A stretch of DNA of 64,000 nt, taken from contig CM068553.1 of assembly GCA_035048495.1 (NCBI GenBank), positions 28,048,978 through 28,112,977 of the forward strand, read 5' to 3'. Under the pieces are notes generated by a model that had not been told where the DNA came from, did no database searches, and saw only the letters and a program-made list of their open reading frames with translations. The position numbers and the translations under genes are program-made. Shown here piece after piece: positions 1 through 11,505 of this stretch; the first letter of the stretch is position 1; every line of letters starts with the position of its first letter. Origin of the DNA: Euptelea pleiosperma (taxonomy: Eukaryota > Streptophyta > Magnoliopsida > Ranunculales > Eupteleaceae).

Positions 1-1108
1 TTGCCGGCTGTCATTGAGTGTCCTATTTGCTTAAGGACACCTTGTGTTTTTTCTAGCATCCATTTCTTCTTTTTTCTCCTCTTTTACTTGTTATGGCCAA
101 TCCACCTCCCTCGAGTAATCCCCCAGTCTCCGATGTTAGCACAGAATCCACCTCCAGAGGCCCTGGAGGACCTGTGATACAACAAGTGGTGTATGAGAAC
201 CCTGGGTTGCAGGTTACATCTGTTAAACTCAATGACACTATCTGGAGTGGGCTAGAGCAGCACGGTTGTTTATTGGAGGCTGTGGGAAGATGGGGCATTA
301 CACGGGGCGGACCAAAGAGCCAAAGGAGGATAATCCCATGTTTGATCAATGGGAAACTGAGAACCTCTCGGTTCAATCCTGGCTCGTCAACTCCATGGAG
401 CCTCACATTAGTCGTGGCTTCCTCTTCATGCGTACAGCCCAGGATGTGTGGGAAACCGCCAAGAAGACCTACTCACAGCAGCAGAACACTGGTAGAGCAT
501 ACCAGTTGAAGCAGAGCATCTCTCGTCTTCGCCAGGATGACAAGTCCCTCTCCGATTACTTTGCGATGCTTCGGAATATGTGGGAGGAGTTACACTACTA
601 CTATTCATACCATATTCCTACTCCAGATGAAGCGGTCATCTACCGGAAGCATGTTGAAGAAGGCAGGATATTTGAGTTCCTCTCTGGACTCAACTCCTAT
701 TATGAGTTGGCTAGGATTCAGATCCTTAGCAGCCGTACACCTTTGCCTACTCTCAGCGAGGTCTACTCAGATGTGCAGAGTGAGGAGAGCTGCAAACTAT
801 CCCTCCAGGATGAGTCTCCTATTCACGAGTGATCAACGCTTGTCACCTCCTCACCCACTCATGCCTTCGCATACGCTTCACAACCTCAACATCCAAAGCA
901 GCATCAGCAGATTCAGGGGAGTCAACCCCGTCAGTTCTCTACTCCCTCAGCTGGCCGACCTTCCTCCTCCAAGGAGAGGCCCAAGTGTGACTTATGCGGT
1001 CGCCTTGGACAAGTGAGAGCAACTTGCTGGAAGTTGCATGGTCACCTTTAGTCTTTTGCTCCTCGCTTCAGTCAGTTTGGCTCTTCTGGTGCCCATTCGG
1101 CTAGTATG
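1..1108 (+). pseudogene. Ty1/copia element 1, gag 5' part (interrupted)
   Basis: This is the gag region of a copia retrotransposon, which would encode the capsid-like RNA-binding protein. A start ATG lies at 93. The conserved 'YENPGLQVTSVKL' block is followed by a frameshift near 250-265, then the gag core (about 266-832: QWETENLSVQSWL, FEFLSGLNSYYELARIQIL). A stop at 832 ends that frame. A CCHC knuckle (CDLCGRLGQ...C) at about 985-1045 has lost its histidine (Q in its place). The reading runs to GTATG at 1104-1108, where the LTR of another element begins. The same gag frame resumes on the minus strand below 16723, so this and that segment were once one element. The 5' LTR would lie left of the window. 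The element is dead. Confidence 0.85.
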
Positions 1109-1322
1109 TGTTATCAGATGCGTATTTTATACGTATTGGGTTACTATGTAAATACCCCTTGATGTGAGGGGTATACTTGTCTTTTCTTATTCCCTTTCAT
1201 ATAAATAAGATTATGGAGTCATTGTGACCTAAGCACAATAGACATCCTTGCTCTCTCTCTTCTCTGCTCTCTACTCTCTCTTCTCCAAACGTAACCCTAA
1301 CCCTAATTCCTCAAATTTAACT
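1109..1322 (+). repeat. 5' LTR of copia element 2
   Basis: The LTR begins TGTTATCAGATGCG and ends ...TTTAACT, directly abutting a tRNA-Met primer site. It holds a TATA-like CATATAAATAAG near 1198-1209, a pyrimidine-rich stretch, and telomere-like CCCTAACCCTAA near its end. The partner LTR, on the minus strand, is 16724-16860. Both are flanked by GTATG (1104-1108, and as CATAC at 16719-16723), which is the 5-bp target duplication. Confidence 0.88.
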
Positions 1323-1335
1323 TGGTATCAGAGCC
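1323..1335 (+). other. Primer-binding site of copia element 2
   Basis: TGGTATCAGAGCC matches the common plant LTR-element primer site complementary to the 3' end of initiator tRNA-Met. It follows the LTR without a gap. Confidence 0.85.
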
Positions 1336-1655
1336 ATTCGTCGCCGAGGCTTGCCGGAACACATTTGGGGACAAACCAGGGGCAATCTGACGTCTGCTGA
1401 CGTCATCTGACCGTACGGCTGACGTCATCAGCTATATGGACACAGAAATCGAGGTTGGCTGAAAACCTTACCACTTGCTTGAGGATTTTTTCCCTTTTTT
1501 TACCATTTTTGGGAATTTTTTGGATCCTTTTGGGGTATTTTCTGATCATTTTTTTGCTTTTTTTTTTCGGAAAAAACCAGTTTGTAAACTAGTCGGTTTT
1601 CCGGGACCTAAATGATCATTTTAGGGGGACTTGTTGCTTCGATCTAGTCCCCCCT
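1336..1655 (+). mobile_element. Leader of copia element 2, first part
   Basis: Untranslated leader between the primer site and gag. It is split by the gypsy-type solo LTR at 1656-3741 and continues at 3742-4191. It has GACGTCA-rich and T-rich stretches and no reading frame of note. Confidence 0.7.
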
Positions 1656-3741
1656 TGTAATGACCCTATTTCTAGCAATATTATAGTAGACTTTTTATAA
1701 TACTTTGAACATTATATGTATGTCATTTTAAAGGTCTCAATAATAGCTTTCTATCGGTATCAAGTTTGTCCAAATCGGACTTACGAGTCAAAAGTTATTG
1801 TGTTTAGTTCTAGGTAACATTTTAAGTTTTTATATGCTATGGTTTGATATCAAAAATATAAAATTTGTAAAAAAAAAAAGACAATGTTCAAAATTATAGT
1901 CCCACATTGGAAATGAGTGAAAAGTTCTGAGTTTTCAACATCTATAACTACAAGGCCATACCTTGAGAAAAATATATTAGTTTGGGTATTTGCATTCTAA
2001 CCCCTGAGGTAAGAATATTTGCAAAAAAAATCCTCAATTATAAGAAATTCTAGAAAATTCCTAGGAATTCTTGAAAATATTTAGGAGGTCCTTTGAAAAG
2101 TTTTTTGTGGGGCCCACTGTCTCAAAATACGCGCTACCTCGAGATTGGCATCGTACGAGGTTCAAGGATTCGGGATTCTAGCGTATTTACGGGTAAGTAC
2201 ATAGTTATTTATTTTATGCCTTTAGTTATTTATTTAATTAATTAATTATTAATTAATTATTTATTTATAAATGTTATTTTATTTTTGAAAATAGTAGAAA
2301 ATTCACAGAATATTGTAGAAAAATTCTAGAAAATTCTATTATTTTTGGGGAAAATGTCTGAAAATGTTATTCTTGTTATCTGTTAAATTTTAGCAAGGAA
2401 AAATCCCAATTCTTGTATTTTCTACATGAAATGTGTAAATGTATTGATTTCTTATAATCTTAAAAGCACGAAATTATGATAGATGAAGACATGTGTAATA
2501 TATTTAGTTGGATGAAGTCATGCTCAAATTCATTTAAAAGGAGATATATGCGTTTTTCATCTGTTTTATGTATTCGCTTTCTAGAATATTAACTTACATG
2601 TTCTTATTTTTAGTTTCAAAATGCTAAAATATGAATGTTATGCATGTAAAGATGTTTCTACAAACATTACTGTTTTATGCATATAAATACGATTAAGGAT
2701 ATGAATAAGAATGTGATTGGGAATGTGGAATATCAGATTAGTTGGAATCAGGCGTTGTCTCATTTCTTTGAGACCTCTTGGGGTTCTGGTCCCCTAAAGT
2801 ATCTGGCATTATCTTATTTCTTTAAGACCCTTTGGGGTTCCAGTCCCCTAAAGGAGAGGCTTTGTCTCATTCATGAGACCCCTCGGGTATTTATACCTAA
2901 AAGGAAATTATGGAATCCAGAGAGAGGATACCTAATGAAACAATTAGTGTGCACATTATGGAGTCTATTTGTAGGCTAGAAGTGTTGACATCGGACACTA
3001 GAACCGATGGAATGTTGGTATCGGATACATCAAAATCAATAGCTTGACTGTATAGAAATGGTCACGAGTATTCTGATAAGAGAAATGTTAACTATTATGT
3101 GAGAGGTCATCCTTGTATTCAGAGTTATACGTAAATAATTAATAGAGAATTGAGTTTTATCGAATTACATAAATAATTAATAGAGAATTGAGTTTTATCG
3201 AATTACATGTGAAACTCATTTGCAAATTGTATTTGTTTTAAAATAAACAGCCGGTGATTTATGTGATTTTATGCATGAGGAATGTACTTACTGGGCCTTA
3301 GCTCATGTTTTAAAATGTTTTGTTTTCAGGAAGGGATAAGGGGAAGTTGGTTTGATACTTCCAGCATTTCTGTTAATAGACATGTGCTAGAGACGATGTT
3401 ATATTTTGTTTAATTCTTCTATCTTGTAGAAGGATATATGGAATATGTAGGTCTTTTGACCGTGTAGTAACTTGTAATTGGTAGCACGATACATATATAC
3501 AATGTTTCTTTTTTAAGCATATTATGGTTTTGATTGAGGTGAGAGATCCTCTGACATTATTATTGTGTCAATGAAGTATGTTTCATCTTATGGATTGTTT
3601 AAACAAAATGAAAAATTATTCGGTATATTTCTGCTACATCGTGATACTAATTTTGTTTAACTTCGCGTTTGTACAATTAGATCGCGCCTCAAGATATGAG
3701 AAAGGTCGATATGACCAGATATCGAATTTGGGGGCGTGACA
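1656..3741 (+). mobile_element. Solo LTR of a Ty3/gypsy-type element
   Basis: This 2086-bp segment begins TGTAATGACCC and ends GGGGGCGTGACA, the TG...CA form with complementary tips (TGT..GACCC / GGGGGCGTGACA) typical of plant chromovirus-like LTRs. The flanks are CCCCT (1651-1655) and CCCCC (3742-3746), a 4/5 target duplication. No coding capacity or primer site is present, so it is a solo LTR, probably left by LTR-LTR recombination. Internal features include imperfect tandem copies of a 'TTGGGGTTC.GGTCCCCTAAAG' block around 2760-2890 and a 40-bp direct duplication near 3130-3210. A 100-codon open frame at 2677-2979 lies on this repeat and is not a gene. Confidence 0.75.
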
Positions 3742-4191
3742 CCCCCAACCTAACCAACATGTGGATACCCTATTCGAAGGGTTCCATCAAGATTTGAGGG
3801 TTGTAGGAAGTTTTCTTCCCCTACTAGTTACCGCCGGTGCCTATAAACCCCTTATTGACCATCGTCTTGATAAAAAACTCCCTCCGATCGACCATCCACT
3901 TCTCCCATAAGTGTTTTTCTGGTCCTAGGATGCTTTCTTGCATCTATATACCCCTTCCCATAATCATTCGGCTATTTATATGCCCTATTTGAGGCTCATA
4001 TGGGTGTTTATTGATTCCCATCCTTTTGTTAAGTCTTTTTTGTTGATTCCTTCAGAGCATACTAGGGTCGTTCATGCCTATTAGGACCTATTCGGATGTT
4101 TTCTTGGCCTTCGATGCCTTGTTTTTGCCCCTTTTGGATCTAGATTTGATCTTCAGCCCCATATTTCTAGTTTTTTGGCCGTAGTTTTTTA
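3742..4191 (+). mobile_element. Leader of copia element 2, second part
   Basis: Continuation of the leader up to the gag ATG at 4192. No coding feature is seen. Confidence 0.65.
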
Positions 4192-5290
4192 TGGCAGATC
4201 CTCCACCTCCCGTAGTTACTCTGCCCTCATTGGCTTCTCCTTCTGCTTCAAAAGTGAGCACGAACATTCCCTCCACTGGTATTGAAGGCCCTATGGTGCA
4301 TCACTTAGCATATGAGAACCCTAGTTTATAGATCACCTCAGTGAAGTTAGATGGCAAGAACTACTTACGCTGGGCCCAGGCTGCACGGTTGTTCATTGGG
4401 GGCCAAGGGAAACTTGGTCATACTACTGGGGATACAGTTGAGCCTCCTAAGACTAATCCTTTGTATCGACAGTGGGAGACAGATGACCTTACTGTTATGG
4501 CATGGCTGCTCAATTTTATGGAGCCGGACATCAGCCAAAGTTTCTTATTCATGCGGACAGCTCGAGAGGTTTGGGAGATTACACGGAAGACCTCAGAGTA
4601 GCAGAATGCTGGCAGGGCTTTTCAGTTGCGGCAGAGTATCTCTCACTTTAGACAGGGGGGAGAAGTCCATTTCTCAGTACTATACCGCTCTTCAACCATG
4701 TAGCAGGAGCTCGATCATTACTATTCTTATCAGCCTCTTCATCCAGGAGAGATAGCTCTCTACTAGCGGTATATGGAGAAGGGTCGGATTTTTGACTTCC
4801 TTGTTGGACTCGATCCATCTTATGAGCTTGCTCGTGTTCAGATCTTGAGCAGCAGGATGGATCTTCCCTCTCTCAGCGAGGAGTATGCATATCATCAGAG
4901 CGAGGAGAGCCGCCGAATTTCCCTCTAGGATGAGCCTCCAGTTTCTGAGCGATCAACGCTTGCTAGTTCCTCTGCTCCTACCTTCCAGCATCAGCAGCCT
5001 CAGAAGAGTCGCCCTTCTCAGCCTTCTTCTACGGCTGTGTCTTATGTTCCTACTGGTACGACTTCAGGGAAGTTTTCTTCGAGGGAAAGGCCCAAGTGCG
5101 ATTATTGTGCTAAGCTGGGGAATATGATAGATAGGTGTTGGAAGCTTCATGGTCGCCCTAGCCAGCCAGGATCCTCTGGAGCCCATACTGCTCGGTTGGA
5201 TGCTCCTGTGCCTCTTCAGGATTCACAACCTAGTCCTTTGGTAGCTCATGCTGGTATTTCTACTGTTGAGATTGCTGTTCTCTGACGGTT
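4192..5290 (+). pseudogene. Copia element 2 gag (broken)
   Basis: The gag gene starts at ATG 4192 (MADPPPPVVTLP...). An early TAG (near 4330) breaks the conserved 'YENPSL.ITSVKLDG' block. The core follows (4341-4601: DGKNYLRWAQAARLFIGGQGK, QWETDDLTVMAWLLNFMEP), then another stop and frame changes around 4600-4960. A zinc-knuckle region (CDYCAKLGNMIDRCWKLHGR) lies near 5095-5160, with histidine replaced by asparagine. It is related to gag of element 1 and was probably inactive before later insertions. Confidence 0.82.
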
Positions 5291-6402
5291 GCTGAGTCAG
5301 CTGGACGGTCTTCTGCCACCCCTTTGACCTCCTTTGCCCAGTCAGGTAACATTAGACCTGCCCATCATGTGTCTATATCCTCTCCTAGTTCTCCTTGGAT
5401 CATTGATTCAGGGGCTTCAGAACACATGACGGGTATGTCTTTCCTTTTTTCCGCATACTCTATTTGTTCTGGTAGGGATAAGGTTAAAACTACAGATAGT
5501 ACCTTATCTTCTATCTCTGGGAAAGGAAATATCCTTCCTTCCCCTCATTTACCTTTATCCTCTGTTTTGTATGTTCCTACTTTTACTTCTAACTTGTTGT
5601 CTGTGAGCTCCTTTACCCGTCAGCTAAACTATAGTGTGACATTTTTTCCTTCTTCCTGTGTCTTTCAGGATTTGGAAACGAGGAGGACGATTGGCACTGG
5701 ACGTGAAGCTGATGGCCTCTATCTTTTGGATCGACGTATCTCTGAGCCCACAACATTGTAGTCTCATAGTAGTCTTAGTAGTAGTTTATCTTCTGTTTTA
5801 TGTTGGCATGCCCGTCTGGGGCATGTCTCTTTTCAGTACTTGAAACACTTATTTCCTGCTTTATTTAATTATGTTTCTTTTTCTGAGTTACACTGTGAGA
5901 CGTGTGAGCTCTCCAAACATTGTAGATCCACTTATCCATCTAGAGGTAATAAAAGAGCCAATTCTTTTGATATTGTACATTCTTATGTGTGGGGTCCTTC
6001 CCCTGTTATCTCTATTTTTGGCTTCCGCTACTTTGTTATTTTCGTTGATGACCATACATGGTGTACCTGGGTGTATCTCATGAAAACCAAAGATGAAGTC
6101 TATTCCATCTTCAAGGGTTTTCATAAGATGATCTACAAACAATATGTCACCTCTATCAAGGTCGTTCGATCTGACCAAGGTGGAGAGTACATGTTTGGAG
6201 GCCTCCAACAGTACTTTTTTGATCATGGGATTTGCCACCAGAATTCCTGCAGCTACACCCCTAAGCAGAATGGTGAGGCTGAACGCAAAATACGTCATCT
6301 GACAGGTCGCTCGATCTCTTTTGATCAGTGCCCATGTCCCAAGCTCCTATTGGTCCGATGCTGTTTTGACCGCTGCTTACCCGACTAACTGGATGCCTTC
6401 AC
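5291..6402 (+). pseudogene. Copia element 2 protease and integrase (5' part of pol)
   Basis: The protease region keeps the catalytic motif as WIIDSGASEHMTG (about 5395-5435). It is followed by the GAG-pre-integrase region (WHARLGH-like and CETCELSKHC, near 5790-5930) and the integrase core (about 5980-6300: HSYVWGP, FVDDHTW, DQGGEY, QNGEAERK). There are several frame changes, including near 5760-5840 and 6300. Translation is cut at the TTCAC target site (6398-6402), where element 3 inserted. The frame resumes at 11716 (WMPS|RALNF-like), which confirms that the two pieces were contiguous. Confidence 0.85.
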
Positions 6403-6612
6403 TATTGTAATCTTGGATCGTAACCAGGATAAGAGATAGGGTTAGAGATGGAAGAGAGGAGAGGAGAAGAGAATTGGGGGAAGAGGAGAAATCGTGTAGA
6501 GCTTAGAATAGCCTACACGATTTCACCCAATATATATATTAAGTGAAGTTTTACAATATTACAAGGGCCCCCCTGTAGAATATAAGATATTACAAGTAGG
6601 TCCCTGACAACA
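6403..6612 (-). repeat. 3' LTR of copia element 3
   Basis: Matches 11506-11715 almost base for base. On the plus strand its left tip is TATTG rather than TGTTG (one substitution) and its right tip is GACAACA. Confidence 0.93.
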
Positions 6613-6619
6613 CTCCCCC

Positions 6620-7531
6620 TCAAGCTGGTGCAAAGATATCTATCATGCCCAGCTTGGATAACAGGTGCTCTAAGATCCCTTTAGTAACACCTTTAGTTAA
6701 CACATCTGCAACTTGATCAGCGGTATGGACATACGGTGTGCAAATAAGTCCCTGACCAAGCTTCTCTTTGATGAAGTGATGGTCTACCTCAATGTGCTTT
6801 GTCCTGTCGTGTTGAATTGGATTATGAGCAATGTTGATGGCTGCTTTATTGTCACAATACAATTGCATAGACCCTTTGACAGGATATCTGAGCTCACTGA
6901 GCATAGTTTTCAACCATAGAAGCTCACATACACCATGAGCCATAGAACGGTACTCTGCTTCGGCACTGGAGCGGGCGACAACTGGTTGCTTCTTGCTGCG
7001 CCAAGACACCAGATTACCTCCCACATACGTGCAGTACCCTGATGTGGAACGTCTGTTAGTGACTGAACCTGCCCAGTCAGCGTCTGTATAAGCTTCAACT
7101 CGCAGGTGTCCATTCTTACTAAACAGGATACCCTTCCCTGGAGCCCCCTTAAGATAGCGTAACACTCGGTGTGCTGCTTCAAGATGTGGAGAGCGAGGGG
7201 CATGCATGAACTGATTGATGACACTGACTGCATATGCAATATCTGGTCGTGTCAGCGAAAGGTAGATGAGACGCCCAACAAGTCTCTGGAACTGGCCTGT
7301 ATCAGCAATGGGATCCCCATCAACAGGATTCAGCCGATGTTGCTGCTCTATAGGTGTATCGGCTGGTTTAGCTCCCAAGTTTCCTGACTCTCGAAGGAGA
7401 TCAAGTACATACTTTCTTTGTGAGATGAACACACCCTGCTTTGACCTAGCAACCTCAATGCCCAGAAAGTATCTCAAGGTTCCCAGATCCTTGATTTCGA
7501 ACTCTGTGCCGATGTATTTTTCAATCTGCAA
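6620..7531 (-). pseudogene. Copia element 3 RT 3' part and RNase H
   Basis: A continuous frame of about 303 residues. It starts in the RT connection ([50 protein letters not shown]) and runs through RNase H (AYTDADWAG, SSAEAEYRSMAHG, LYCDNKAAINIAHNP, KHIEVDHHFIKEKL), ending 'DVLTKGV...' just before the polypurine tract. The RNase H acidic residues in TDADWAG, AEAEYR and CDNKAA are present. It is separated from the catalytic RT part by a stop and a frameshift near 7531-7549. Confidence 0.9.
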
Positions 7532-7548
7532 ACCTCATCTGGGTCATC

Positions 7549-8844
7549 TCATGTGACCACGATATCATCCACATACACAATAAGAGCAGTAAGACGACCT
7601 TGACTTCTCTTAATGAAGAGAGTGTGGTTTGCTTGACTCTGCGAGTAGCCAATCTTCTTGACTGCGGAACTGAACCTCTCGAACCAAGCCCTTGGTGACT
7701 GTTTAAGCCCATACAAGGCTTTTTTCAGTCTGCACACAAGTTCCTTACTCCCAGTCGGACTGAACCCCGGAGGACCTGTCATGTAGACCTCTTCCTCTAG
7801 ATCACCATGGAGGAAGGCATTCTTGACATCCAACTGGTGGAGGGACCAAGAAAAATTTGCCGCGAGAGATTACAGAACTCGAACTGAGTTCATGTTGGCC
7901 ACAGGAGCAAACGTCTCCCGGTAGTCAATCCCATAAGTCTGTGTGTACCTTTTTGCAACGAGACGGGCCTTGTACCTGTCGATGCTTCCATCTGCTTTGT
8001 ATTTCACTATATATACCCACTTGCACCTTACGGGTTTCTTTCCTCTAGGCAATGGAACCAAATCCCAAGTACCATTCTTTTCTAGCGCTGTCATCTCCTC
8101 TAGCACGGCTGCTTTCCACTGAGGCTGGCTGAGGGCATCTGAGGCACCGGATGGCAGAGCGACACTGGATAGGGAAGTAGCAAATACCCTGTAGGATGGT
8201 GAGAGCTGTTGATAGGAAACAAAGTGAGAGATAGGGTGCTTGGTAACACAGTTCCAAACACCCTTCTGATGAGCAATAGGTACATCAATGTCTATGGGAA
8301 GGATAGTATAAGGAGCAACAGACATATCATCATGAGGATCACTGAGGACACGATTACCTGGATCGAGTTGGATTTCCTGACAGTGAGCTTGGATGGTGGA
8401 CTGTTTCTCTTTTTGACGTCGTCTGGCATATGTCTTCAGCTGCAGATCCTGTGGCACAGTGTCAGTAGGAGATAAGGATAAGGGTACAGGAGACTCAGCA
8501 GGCAAATCAAGGGGTACTAGTTGAGGAATCTCCCCCTGTGGAGGTATCGGACTCTCGTCAATACTCCCAAGCTCCCCCTGAAGAGAAGTCCGATTAACCG
8601 AGAAGAAGGGAAGACTCTCAAAAAAGGTAACATCTAGAGAAATAAACCGACGACGGGTAGAGGGATGGAAACACCGATATCCCTTATGAGTGGACGAATA
8701 GCCAAGGAATACACATCGAACGGCTTTCGGATCTAACTTGTCCTTCCTGTGATGGGCGTGAACATAGCAAACACAACCAAAGACCTTAGGTGGAATGGAG
8801 AACACAGGACAGGAGTGAAAGGGGAGACTTCGACCCCAAGACAC
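7549..8844 (-). pseudogene. Copia element 3 integrase C-terminus and RT catalytic part
   Basis: The minus-strand frame 8844-7870 holds the integrase C-terminal region (FGCVCYVHAHHRKDKLDPKA, FLGYSSTHKGYRCF) and the RT start (ALEKNGTWDLVPLPRGKKPV, CKWVYIVKYKADGSIDRYKA, TYGIDYRETFAPVA). A single TAA near 7850 interrupts it, after which the same frame continues at 7833-7549 (LDVKNAFLHGDLEEEVYM, ALYGLKQSPRAWFERF) to the intact polymerase motif YVDD. A TGA follows directly after YVDDIVVT. Confidence 0.9.
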
Positions 8845-9768
8845 GAGAGGGCATCCGATTTATCAAGTAGGATGCCGTCAACACAGCGTCAGCCCAATAA
8901 CCCTTGGGTACCCAAGTACCAAGAAGAAGTGCCCTAGCAACCTCCAGGACATGGCGATGCTTTCGCTCAGCGGTTCCATTCTGTTGAGGTGTATCGGCAC
9001 ATGAAGTCTGATGAAGAATTCCATGCTCTTCAAAGTAGGAGGCAATGCTTCTGTACATGTATTCCCCCCCATTGTCAGTGCGTAGGACTTTTAGGGTGGT
9101 GCCCAATTGATTGCACACCATTTTATGGAAGGTCTGAAAGATAGTATGCACCTCATTTTTTGATTCATAAGGTAGATCCAAGTGTAACGACTATAGTCAT
9201 CCGCAAAAACCACAAAGTAGCAAAAACCAAAGATAGAAGTGGTGGGATTGGGTCCCCAAACATCAGAGTGCACAAGCTGTAAAGGAAACGTACTTTTTTT
9301 ATTACTGGTTGGAAAAGACACCCGACATTGTTTTGCAAGTACACAAGTTTCACAGTTGAACTCAAAAAATGGAATAGACGCAAACTGAGGTAACAGACCC
9401 TTCATGACTGAAAGTGGTAAATGACCTAGCCTGTTATGCCATCGCATTAACAGGTCTTTATTAACGCTAGAACTACTGACATTGGCACTAGACTGATGTG
9501 CAACAGAATATGAAGTCGGCTGGCTATCGAGCATGTACAATCCACCATCCTCACGACCACTGCCAATCATCCGCCTCGTCTCCAAGTCCTGAAAAACACC
9601 GTGAGTAGGAAAAAAGGTGACACTGCCGTTTAGGCTCTTAGTAAGATGGCTAACAGAAAGCAGGTTAGTGGTGAATTTAGGAACATGAAGTACAGAGGAT
9701 AAAGACAGTAGGTGTGGCAGAGATAGTGCCCTTCCTTGAGATAAAGGAGAAGGTGCCATCGGCCACAC
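8786..9768 (-). pseudogene. Copia element 3 integrase (two frames)
   Basis: Minus-strand frame 9768-9091 carries the end of the protease region, the HHCC zinc-binding domain (RWHNRLGHLP ... CETCVLAKQC) and the first integrase aspartates (HSDVWGP, FADDYSRYTW). A frameshift near 9180 passes to frame 9181-8786 with the remaining core (RTDNGGEY, QNGTAERKHRH). All DDE residues can be seen, but they are divided between frames. Confidence 0.9.
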
Positions 9769-10915
9769 GGACCTTGTCCTTACCCGAGCAGATATTATAG
9801 GTGGAGAAAAGGGATAGCATACCAGTCATATGATCGGAGGCACTAGAATCAATGATCCAGGAAGGACCAATGGGTGCCGTAGACACATGGTGGGCTGAAT
9901 GGGATGTACCTGTCTGAGCAAAGGATGATGTAGGTGGAGAAGGGCCATCAAGCTGTGTAAGTAATTGTCGAAGCCTATCAATGTCCATGCTAGAGAAGGT
10001 GTTGGACTGCCGAGAGGAAGGGGTCACGTCAGAGGAATCTTGACTGGTGGCATGAGCAGCTGAGGTTCCATGTTTGCTACTAGAGGGCTTCTTTGAGGAG
10101 CCTTGCTTCCCCCCAGAGAACTGTGCGAGACGACCATGAAGACTCCAGCAGGTCTCCCGAGTGTGGCGACGCTTGCCACAGTGATCACATCTGAGTTGAT
10201 CACGATCATCAAGATCCCCATCCTTCTTGGATGTGGGTTTGCTCAATTTCTGAGTAGCCAAGGCGGACTTCTCAGATAAAGGAACATCAACATCTGTCTT
10301 AGTGCTCATGGCTCTCTTCCTGCTGTCCTCGCTCTGGATGTAGGAGTAGACCTGTGCAATGGTCGACGGCGGTGGATCTCTGCCCAAGATGTTGGCTCGA
10401 ACCTGCTCATAGCTCTGGTTCAAGCCGCCAAGAAACTCGAATATGCGTCCGCGCACAATCATCTTCCGGAACTCCGTAGCATCGTTGGTACATGCAGGGG
10501 TGTAGGTCTGGTAGTGATCTACCTCTTCCCACTTGCTGCGTAACGCAGCGTAGTATGATCCCAAAGGAAGATCGCCTTGCTTCAGATGTGCTATCTCCTG
10601 CTGAAGTTCATACATCCTAGCAAAATTCCCATCTTGGGAGTAGGTCTGAGATGCCGTGTCCCATATATCCTTGGCAGTCGGGAAAAAGAGGAAGCCTGTG
10701 CTGATCGATGGATGCATGGAATGAAGCAGCCATGACATGACCATCGAGTTTTCCGCTTCCCACTTCTCAAACGTGGCATCGGAGGAATCAGGTGCAGTGA
10801 TGCGTCTAGTGATATAGCCGGCTTTGCCTCGTCCGGTGATGTACATCTTGGCAGATTGAGACCATGCGAGGTCGAGTTTCACCGTAGTGATCTGTAGGCC
10901 CGGGCTGTGATCACC
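9769..10915 (-). pseudogene. Copia element 3 gag and protease
   Basis: The open frame reads from the conserved '[11 protein letters not shown]' block (about 10890) through the gag core (KWEAENSMVMSWLLHSMHP, FEFLGGLNQSYEQVRANILG) and a zinc knuckle (CDHCGKRRHTRETCW, about 10195-10150) into the protease (WIIDSSASDHMTG, near 9860). No in-frame ATG is visible before the conserved block: upstream the frame meets a TGA near 11030, so the start codon may have been lost. The protease motif D-S-G reads D-S-S, a change expected to abolish the aspartic protease. Confidence 0.87.
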
Positions 10916-11204
10916 ATGACTTCCCAGATTGGGTGGGGCAACAATGATCTCTGACTTGGCAGAAGATGACTCCTCAGATGTACGTATGGTAGTAGAGAAG
11001 ACTTTTTTGATAAGAAATCACCAGAACTGCTGCTGCGGAGGTGCAAATCACCTTCTTTTTATTTTTATAGATTTTCTATATGAGAAAAAACCACCCGCGG
11101 GAAACTTGTGAATGGTTCCGATGACCTAAAAAGGTTCCTGGATAGGTGCGGTAGCACTAGGGAGAGGTTCCGGGCTCCTCTGAGACCTGCGGCTAGGTCC
11201 AGAG

Positions 11205-11365
11205 GGTCTTCTCTGACCTTTTGGAAGGGGCGGTTAGGCTTGGTGGCTCTTCTCCAGGCTTCTGGAGTGGGCGGCTATGCCTGATAGCTCTTCTCCAGGC
11301 TTCTGGAGTGGGCGGCTAGGCCTGGGAGAATTTTTCCAACCTTTTGGAGTGGGCGGCTAGGGTTT
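11205..11365 (-). repeat. Tandem repeats in the leader of element 3
   Basis: Three to four imperfect copies, about 55-65 bp each, share the core CTTCTGGAGTGGGCGGCTA on the plus strand. They lie between the primer site and gag. Confidence 0.7.
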
Positions 11366-11505
11366 CAGACTCTTTTAAAGCCTATGGCTATCCATGGGAG
11401 ATGATCTCCTTCCTTGGAAAGCCCTTCGCATCGAATTTCGCAATCCCTAGGGTTCTTCAGACCTCTAGGATTGAGCCATGGTTACATAACCATGCTCTGA
11501 TACCA

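Noticed and set aside
1290..1312. Telomeric repeat (CCCTAACCCTAA) as an interstitial telomere
   Set aside because: Only about two units, present at the same place in several LTRs; it is part of the LTR.
2677..2979. 100-codon open frame
   Set aside because: It is composed of tandem LTR repeats inside the solo gypsy LTR.
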